DNA of 22,379 nucleotides from Pleurobrachia bachei. Lineage: Eukaryota; Ctenophora; Tentaculata; Cydippida; Pleurobrachiidae. Made by a program: the position numbers and the translations under genes. Shown in pieces: positions 1-9,200 of the stretch. Numbering within the stretch: the stretch's first letter is position 1; every line of letters begins with the position of its first letter. Under the pieces are notes generated by a model, which saw nothing but the letters and a program-made list of their open reading frames with translations, was not told the origin of the DNA and searched no databases. The stretch lies in contig AVPN01001273.1 in assembly GCA_000695325.1 (NCBI GenBank), positions 1-22,379 of the forward strand. Reading direction: 5' to 3'.

Positions 1-265
1 TATTTTACAGTTCATTTCTTGCTATCTCTCTTTATCTTTTATCATGCTCCTTTCTGAAGAGTTTCTTCTTGTTGACAGCTTTCTAAGCAGCCTAGCAGTT
101 TTCTTGATTTATCATCTAATCCCTGTAGGCTGAATCCCTTCTTTATTTGCCAACAACTACCCCCATCTTCCCAATTCCCATCTCCCTCTACTATCTAACT
201 CCCGCTCCATACATTATAGGGTTTAGTGTGTGTAGGCACTGCAGCTACCCCCTGCCCCCGTGTGA
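1..265 (+). other. Upstream flank / probable 5' UTR of KDM6A
   Basis: Pyrimidine-rich sequence with no recognisable gene or clear promoter motif. A TGA at 263-265 lies directly before, and in frame with, the proposed start codon at 266, so the reading frame cannot extend further upstream in this exon. The transcription start cannot be placed. Confidence 0.4.
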
Positions 266-295
266 ATGACCTCCGCCAGTGTCTCTCCTAGCCAG
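266..295 (+). CDS. KDM6A: Proposed KDM6A first coding exon
   Basis: An ATG at 266 opens ten codons ([10 protein letters not shown]) ending in CAG before a GTAACT donor at 296. An in-frame TGA lies immediately upstream, and the exon ends in phase 0, which matches the phase-0 exon at 427 after a 131-base intron ending in CCACCCCAG. No conserved residues lie in these ten codons, so the call rests on phase, splice sites and the upstream stop. Confidence 0.55.
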
Positions 296-3200
296 GTAAC
301 TATCCCCGTCATTATGTGCCTCCCCCAACCCAGTTTCTAGTTATTTCTGACCAGTCTGAGTTTGGTCCACTCCAATCATCCCTTGCCATAGTACTACTTC
401 TACTATAACATCCCCTCCCACCCCAGGGACAGGTGAACGGCGGAGGAGGGGGAGGTGGTGAGAAGAGTGCAGAGAACGTAGCTAGGGAGTTGGAGTGTCT
501 CAGTCAATATGACAGCAGATTGTTTGGTTTCCTACGGATACACCAGGATGAACAGGATAAAGATACTGCAGAGTGCAAGGAAGAGAAGGATTACCTCACA
601 CAGGTACTTAATTGATGCTCTCTCGGAGTATAATAACCGAAACTATTTAACCGTTTGGCTGTTTTGCAGGTAGAATGCTTGATGCTCTGAGAATAACTGA
701 GTTCTTGCTGATCTCTCAGGGTGTAATAACTGGAACTAAGTTGACTGCAGGGGTGGCCCCAGCACGGATTTTTTGGGGGGGTGGTGTGGCCGAAGGCCAC
801 ATACCAATACCGAAACCAAGCGACCGAGGGAGCTGCGGCAGGGGGATTGGGGGGCGCAGCCCCCGCTAGCTATCATGTTCAAAAACAAGAGCGATTTTGA
901 GGCTGCTCTCAAGGTATGTCACCTGTCTGCTGTTGAGAATTCACTATCTTGGTAGCAGATGTCTCGCTCAGTTAAAGCTGTCAAACAAATACCCCTTCAT
1001 ATAGTGTACTTTCACTACAACGCTTTCCAATGGTAATAAGATTTAGTAGATGATACGTAGCTCTAGGAAATAAGTGTAATCCGGCAGTAATTCAATGTGA
1101 TTCCTCATTCTGGGTTCCAGAAGTATGTTATTCCCAACTAACACTTGTACCCTCTCTTTTCCCCAGGGCAACTAAAGCGCTCCAGCAGGTCCTTTACATC
1201 GACCCGGGGTTCAGTAGAAAGAATGAGGTTCACATCCGGCTAGCTATCATGTTCAAAAACAAGAGCGATTTTGAGGCTGCTCTCAAGGTATGTCACCTGT
1301 CTGCTGTTGAGAATTCACTATCTTGGTAGCAGATGTCTCGCTCAGTTAAAGCTGTCAAACAAATACCCCTTCATATAGTGTACTTTCACTACAACGCTTT
1401 CCAATGGTAATAAGATTTAGTAGATGATACGTAGCTCTAGGAAATAAGTGTAATCCGGCAGTAATTCAATGTGATTCCTCATTCTGGGTTCCAGAAGTAT
1501 GTTATTCCCAACTAACACTTGTACCCTCTCTTTTCCCCAGGGCAACTAAAGCGCTCCAGCAGGTCCTTTACATCGACCCGGGGTTCAGTAGAAAGAATGA
1601 GGTTCACATCCGGCTAGCTATCATGTTCAAAAACAAGAGCGATTTTGAGGCTGCTCTCAAGGTATGTCACCTGTCTGCTGTTGAGAATTCACTATCTTGG
1701 TAGCAGATGTCTCGCTCAGTTAAAGCTGTCAAACAAATACCCCTTCATATAGTGTACTTTCACTACAACGCTTTCCAATGGTAATAAGATTTAGTAGATG
1801 ATACGTAGCTCTAGGAAATAAGTGTAATCCGGCAGTAATTCAATGTGATTCCTCATTCTGGGTTCCAGAAGTATGTTATTCCCAACTAACACTTGTACCC
1901 TCTCTTTTCCCCAGGGCAACTAAAGCGCTCCAGCAGGTCCTTTACATCGACCCGGGGTTCAGTAGAAAGAATGAGGTTCACATCCGGCTAGCTATCATGT
2001 TCAAAAACAAGAGCGATTTTGAGGCTGCTCTCAAGGTATGTCACCTGTCTGCTGTTGAGAATTCACTATCTTGGTAGCAGATGTCTCGCTCAGTTAAAGC
2101 TGTCAAACAAATACCCCTTCATATAGTGTACTTTCACTACAACGCTTTCCAATGGTAATAAGATTTAGTAGATGATACGTAGCTCTAGGAAATAAGTGTA
2201 ATCCGGCAGTAATTCAATGTGATTCCTCATTCTGGGTTCCAGAAGTATGTTATTCCCAACTAACACTTGTACCCTCTCTTTTCCCCAGGGCAACTAAAGC
2301 GCTCCAGCAGGTCCTTTACATCGACCCGGGGTTCAGTAGAAAGAATGAGGTTCACATCCGGCTAGCTATCATGTTCAAAAACAAGAGCGATTTTGAGGCT
2401 GCTCTCAAGGTATGTCACCTGTCTGCTGTTGAGAATTCACTATCTTGGTAGCAGATGTCTCGCTCAGTTAAAGCTGTCAAACAAATACCCCTTCATATAG
2501 TGTACTTTCACTACAACGCTTTCCAATGGTAATAAGATTTAGTAGATGATACGTAGCTCTAGGAAATAAGTGTAATCCGGCAGTAATTCAATGTGATTCC
2601 TCATTCTGGGTTCCAGAAGTATGTTATTCCCAACTAACACTTGTACCCTCTCTTTTCCCCAGGGCAACTAAAGCGCTCCAGCAGGTCCTTTACATCGACC
2701 CGGGGTTCAGTAGAAAGAATGAGGTTCACATCCGGCTAGCTATCATGTTCAAAAACAAGAGCGATTTTGAGGCTGCTCTCAAGGTATGTCACCTGTCTGC
2801 TGTTGAGAATTCACTATCTTGGTAGCAGATGTCTCGCTCAGTTAAAGCTGTCAAACAAATACCCCTTCATATAGTGTACTTTCACTACAACGCTTTCCAA
2901 TGGTAATAAGATTTAGTAGATGATACGTAGCTCTAGGAAATAAGTGTAATCCGGCAGTAATTCAATGTGATTCCTCATTCTGGGTTCCAGAAGTATGTTA
3001 TTCCCAACTAACACTTGTACCCTCTCTTTTCCCCAGGGCAACTAAAGCGCTCCAGCAGGTCCTTTATATAGATCCTGGATTCAGCAGAAAGAATGAGGTT
3101 CACATCCGACTGGCTATCATGTTCAAAAACAAGAGCGATTTTGAGGCTGCTCTCAAGGTATGTCACCTGTCTGCTGTTGAGAATTCACTATCTTGGTAGC

Positions 3201-6200
3201 AGATGTCTCGCTCAGTTAAAGCTGTCAAACAAATACCCCTTCATATAAATATCATGTCTCATCTGAGTGCCCTCTTCAAATCTCTCTCACCCTCTGGCAT
3301 CTCCTCTCATGATCCCCGTCTCACTCTGTGGGCATCATGTTTCTCACTTTGTACACGTCATCAACTAAACACTGCACTTGGAGATGCGCCAGATGAGGGA
3401 ATGTGAGATGGGAGAATGGGGACATTAGAAGAAGTGAGAGAGACGTGGAGAATAGAGGAGAGAAGGAAGGTAGAATATGGGTATTAGAATGAGTGAGAGA
3501 GGCTGAGAGGGGAAGGAGAGAGAGTAGACTCCGGGAGAGAGAGAGGAGAATGGAGAATACTGAATAGAGTCATTAGAAGAAGTGTGTGAGAGAGAGATGG
3601 GATATATGACAATTTATCCTGCTGTGTGCAGAACATTTTATATACAGCACTCTGTCTCCACATGGTGTATGTTGCCATATGAAGCATGGTATAATGGGAT
3701 ATCTCTCTAAACGAAGTTATATGGAGGAATGACGGGATATAATTGCTCTTTATTTAGCCCGGCATACACAATCCTATTCTATTGCACGATGGGGATTACC
3801 GTTTCAGCTGAGGAGTTAAGATTTGTTACTGAATGTGTGGGAGGGATTGTGGGAGGTTTAAATGATACTTAATCCCGTTACATAATATTCACACATTCCA
3901 GCTTTTAGCAGCTGCCCAATATTATACTGTATGTTGTATGACTACGTAGCTTCATTCAGTTATCTTGCATTCCAAAAGAAAACCAGTTTTCCCGTCAACT
4001 CCCTCTCCCCCACATCACCTCCTAACCCCCTTTCTCTCACATCATTTTCTAACCCCCTTTCTCTCACATAACCCCTCCTAACGGCTAACCCTCTTCTCCC
4101 ACACAGCACTTCCACCTGGCCCTAATGGACACCAGCCCTAGCTCCCTAAGCCCCCTCGAGATCCGATTCCACATTGGCCACCTATACGAGCTCCAGGGCA
4201 ACTTTTACATGGCGAAGGATATGTACGAGTCAATATTGAGCAGTGAGGGCAGTACTGTCAAGGTTAGTTAGATCATGGCTGTGCTTATCTTAAAACTTTA
4301 TCGCTGCTTTTGAAGTTTTGCTTCCCGCTTTTTTTCCCTTTTCCTCTTTATTTTCGCTTTCCCACTATTGAGACTAGATTATGAATTCGCCCCTCGTCTA
4401 ATTTCTAGTTGTGGGCGTTAGAACATCTCCCTCACACCACCCCCCCCCCGACAGTTGAGGGCTAGTACACTACGTCAACTGGGATGGCTCTACCACTCCT
4501 CTATCTCCCAAACCATGGATATCCACCGGATCCAAAAAGCAGAACCCCTCCTGTTGGAGGCCGTCAAAACGGACCCCAGTAATGGACAGGTATCTAGAGA
4601 AAATTGTATGGATACGGATTGGTGTTATGGTTCGGTTATAACTTATTTGATGGTAGTAACAGATCGAGAACCAAAGTGTCTAAATTAGTGTCCAGTTTGT
4701 TGTTTTAGTACCAACTACCAACACCAACAACCCTCTCTCGATTACAGAGTTGGTATTTCCTGGGTCGATGTTACGCTGCACAGAACAAAGTGAACGAAGC
4801 CTTCGTAGCCTACAGACAGTCCGTGGATAGGTTGGATAGGAATGCAGACACCTGGTGCAGCATTGGGTGAGTACTGGGTACTGAAGGAAAAAATTGCTAA
4901 GGGGTGAGTTAGTGATTGGTGTAGCATCGGGTGAGTAGGGATGGGAGAGAGGTTTAGGAGATTTGGTGACTTCTGTAGTATTGCAAATGGTTGTAGGGGA
5001 AGGGGACCCACAGGCAGGGGTTCCTATTAATTTCATCTGACCTAACTATCAACTACATGTGTTCTCCCCCTCAGGGTACTATACCAACAACAGTCCCAAC
5101 CCATGGATGCTCTACAGGCCTACATTTGTGCTGTTCAAATCGATTCTTCTCACTCTGCTGCTTGGACCAACTTAGGTAATAAAGTTTTCTTTTTAAAACT
5201 GCACAGTACTTACACAGTATATTTAACACACTTTTTACTTTTTCAAACTATACACACGTCATATTCTTGTCATTTAGTTTATTTTCTTCTCCTTTCTTTC
5301 TGCTTGTTTCTAATGAATAGTCTAAATTTAGGCTGCTGAGCTCCACAGCGTGTCTTGTATGCAGTGACGTTTCATAGTGTGCAAGTATCATGGAGAGGGA
5401 GAGTAACACTGTATAGATCGGAGTTACTGTGCAGAGAGAGGGAGGGAGAGAGGGTGAGAGAGAGAGATTGATGAACAGGGAAATATAGAGAGGGAGAGTA
5501 TAGAAAGTAGTATTGTGTGCAGAAGTCAAGCAATATCCTCCTTTAGTACAGTTCATTGCCATGCATCGTGTACTGTGTCTAGACTATTATGTGTTCTACG
5601 TAGACGTGTCCATCTAGGGGACAGAGGAGAGGGGATATGATAGAGAGAGGGAGATATAGAATACGATAGCGAGAGAGGGCTGAGGCGGCAGGGTGAGATA
5701 GAATGTTTAGAGACAGGGCGAGAGGGATATGGCGAGCAACTGAAGGAGTCCCATGTGTTTAGATTCATTGCGAGTTGAAGAATACATAGGATCACATACA
5801 GGGTTGAATGAGAGAGAGGGAAAGCCAGGATGAGTCATGCGAGTAGAGTGAGAGAAAGAGAGAGAGGATACAATAGAGACCTCATCTCCTAATGGAAAAT
5901 CTCAACTTCTTACACCAACCAATCACAGATGATCACTTCTCTATCCCTCTAGAAGCTACCTCTCTACTAGCCGTACATAATACCCATGTTTTCTTTCTCT
6001 CTCTTTCTTCCCATCTCTCTCTCTCCATCTTTCATCATATCTCTATACCTCTCCCTACTCCCTCAGGTATCCTGTACGAACAAAACATGCAGCCTGGTGA
6101 CGCCATGGTGTGCTACAAAAAAGCTATAGAGCTGAGTAAGAACTTGGACGGAGAAGGATACTTTGACCCTATTGCCAAATTACAGGTAACAACTTGAACA

Positions 6201-9200
6201 TATTTTGGTCTCGCTTTTATGCAAAAAAGAGAATCGTGGGGACAGTACGAGCAGTTCAAGTAACAGCCACTGATCTGATTCTGCCATATCTGTCAAGTGT
6301 TGAGACTCCAGACCTATTCTTATCAGAATATAGTGAGAACTTCGAACAAAATTTTAACATACATTCTTATTTACAGGCTCGTATCAAGATGATATCAAGA
6401 CAGCTCCACAACAAACAGAACTCAACTCCCCAGCCCAGCTCACTACCCCAGATCCAGGAGGCGTGGAGGCTTCCAATACCAGCACAACTCACACGGAAAC
6501 GGGAGACTGAGGTAATAATCAGAATCAGGATGTGGTTTTCATTTTGAGATAACGATCGAATCATCTCACCACGCGTTCTCACCTCACGGCTCACTCTATC
6601 CGTTTTGTTGGAATTTAGTTATTATCTCTCATGATACATAATTGATATATATCTTTTCGATTAGCGTCATTTTTTATCTTGCAAGATATTGAGCGATAAA
6701 TCATCACGCTTATCGAATAGATCTTGTTGTTATTCAAAGTCAGTTTTTGGCAGTGAAATTTGTTTGGATTTCAAAACAAACGTTCAAGTCAAGAATCGAG
6801 ATTATCATTTTCATATCGTTCTGTTAACATTTTGTTGCGTTCACTGTCCCTATCCTTTGATATGATCCGATTGCGTCGTCGTACCCACCCCTATAACAGT
6901 AACAAGAATCATGAAGATTGGGATATTCTGTTTTTCAAGGTTCTACTCTTATGATTATATATCTCCCTCTTATCCGATTGTTTTTGTCATGTTTAATCCT
7001 TTTTGTTAACTATGTATTTTCCCAATCCACAAAACCAAACAAGTGTGGACTTTTCCTAATTTTACCAACCCCAACAGTCAACAAAACCAATCTCTCCAAC
7101 AGATTTTACCAGCCTACACACACACAGCAAAACATAACCAAACTCACATCTCTCCAGGACACGAAGTCTGAGAAGGACACAGACGAGAAGATGGATATCT
7201 CAGGGTCCACCACCCTCCTTGGTGAGGGGGGAGGAGATGAGAAGAAACCAGCACCGGAGGTCCCCACACACTGGGCTGACAGTGTTCCGGCAAGGGCAGA
7301 TGTTAAACCTGTTTATAATGCACCTCCCTCGCCCCCTCCACGACCCCCAATGCCGCCAACACTCAACCCAACCACTCCATCAATACGGGTTAGTAATTTT
7401 GTATTTAGCATGAGAATTAAACATATTATTTTCTGATGACTAGATGGACAATACTCTGCCATGCTGCAAACTTCAATCCCCCTTCTTTATATCCAACACA
7501 TTCCACCCACCCCAACAGGTACCGACACGGGACGATGCTTTCTCCCGGACCCTCCAAACCCTCTGTGTTGAATCTCAACAACCCGTTATCGTCCTAAAGG
7601 GGCTCTGTAAGGTGTTGGGTGTGGATCTCAAGTTGTTCAATACTAAGACCCTGATGAGCACTAACCCGGACCATGCTGTTGAAGTTAGGACTCAGTGGCA
7701 GCAGAGTGCTGATGAGAACTGGGATGTTCATGTGAGTACTGTATGGGGATTGGGGCAGCCAATGGGGCTACTGGGAATTTCAGACCGCTGTATTTACATA
7801 ATACAGGGTTTCCATCCTGATCTGATATTATGATATTATGGTGTACCGGGGTCCGGTAATTGCTTGTATGTATTATGCAGTTAGTCCGTTTTTGGTTTAT
7901 GAAAGGTTTAGAGTTTTCAGATTGGGAGTCGACGTATGTGGTGGCTTGAAAATGGTTAAATAGTCAGTTACCTTCTAAGCGCTTTGAGAAATAGAGATTA
8001 GTGATTGGTGGTGAGATGTTGGACAGGTAGTTTAGGGTTAGACAGATAGTTCAGTCGAATTTAGTGATAGAAAGATTTGAATTTTTGAATTTTGCTGTCT
8101 GGTGACGTAAAGGGTTTAAGACAGGGTGTTTAAAGTAGACATGGGGGCACTACTAGTTGAATTTATCTCTTGAGATAACGCTTAAAGATATCCCCCCTCC
8201 CCTCTTCATGACACTAAAACCTCTCACAACTAATATCTTCTGACTTCCCCCTAGTCGATTCTAACTAATTCCCCATCCCCCTCCAGAACGGCCAGGGACG
8301 TAAGAAGCAGTGGTTGTGCGAGAGTACCAGATCACACTCCACCATCGCCAAGTATGCACAATACCAGGGGAATACGTTCCGGGAATTTGTACAGGAGGAA
8401 CAGGAACGAACGGGATCTGACAAGGTAGGGAACAGGGATACTAGTATGTCTATGACAAGGTAGGGATTTGTTCGACCCTCTGATAAAATAAAAAGGGTTT
8501 GAACAAAACAAGTAGGGATCGGGATAATTGGATTGCTTTCATCTTTTTTTGAGCCAATTATGGTATGTGTTATGCATAATGAGGCTGACTTTATTGTATC
8601 GCTGTCTTTTATCTCTTGGCTTTCTCTCCCTCTCTTCTAGCTTTCTCTATGTAGCAAATTCACCCCACTCTCTTCTACACGCATTCCGTTTTCTAATTGC
8701 CAACAGAATACTGGAGCCAAGTAGTGTACCAACTGTACCAATGTTTCCTGTTTCTTTCGCCTGACAAACTTTCTCGATTCTTCTATCTCTTTCTATATTT
8801 CTCTCTTTAGTCTTTCTCTCTCACAACAACTATTTGTATTTCTTATTTCTAACCCACCTTCTTTTGCAGCCGGAAGACCTCGCGATAGCAAAGCGACGAG
8901 GCCCGAAACGTTTCACCAACTTTAAGATGATCCAATTTGGTACAAATGTGGACCTTTCTGACAAGAAGAAATGGTCGGCCCAGATCGCAGAATTGGAAAA
9001 GTTGCCACCCTTTTGTAGGACTAAGAGCAGTACTAACATGTTGAGTTACATGGGGCACAAGATATTAGGAATGAACACTATTCAACTTTATATGAAGGTA
9101 AGGGATGTATGTTGTTGTTTCTTGATAGGATAAGATACGATCAGGGAACGAGCAGTTCAACCCTCTCTCTAAAAGAAGAGTTGGATTTTAGAAACATTAG

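Larger units (their letters stand above)
865..3246 (+). repeat. Head-to-tail 374-bp array carrying KDM6A TPR exons, about 6.4 copies
   Basis: The marker ATGTTCAAAAAC occurs at 875, 1249, 1623, 1997, 2371, 2745 and 3119, every interval being exactly 374. By eye the units are identical in exon and intron up to the last exon copy. Each unit contains, in order, the end of the 121-base exon, a GTATGT donor, 91 bases of intron, a 28-base coding piece reading VYFHYNAFQ plus TG, a GTAATA donor, a 134-base intron and the start of the next 121-base exon. The left edge is mid-exon (865). The right edge (3247) falls directly before the base preceding the 28-base piece, so the duplication breakpoint lies at or inside that upstream exon. 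A recent tandem amplification or an assembly expansion are both possible. Confidence 0.95.

Noticed and set aside
981-1004. A longer upstream exon in the array reading [11 protein letters not shown] before [10 protein letters not shown]
   Set aside because: The frame is open, but the residues do not match the conserved FLYGLGL expected at this place in UTX, and the same bases form ordinary intron at 3220-3246.
865-3246. CRISPR array or satellite DNA
   Set aside because: The repeat unit is 374 bases with no spacers and contains exons and splice sites of a named gene.
3203-3406. Open frame starting [14 protein letters not shown]
   Set aside because: It lies in an intron, has no conserved content, and its first part is shared intron sequence of the array.
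4680-5036. Minus-strand open frames of 118 and 89 residues
   Set aside because: They overlap the confirmed plus-strand exon 4748-4866, so are antisense shadows.
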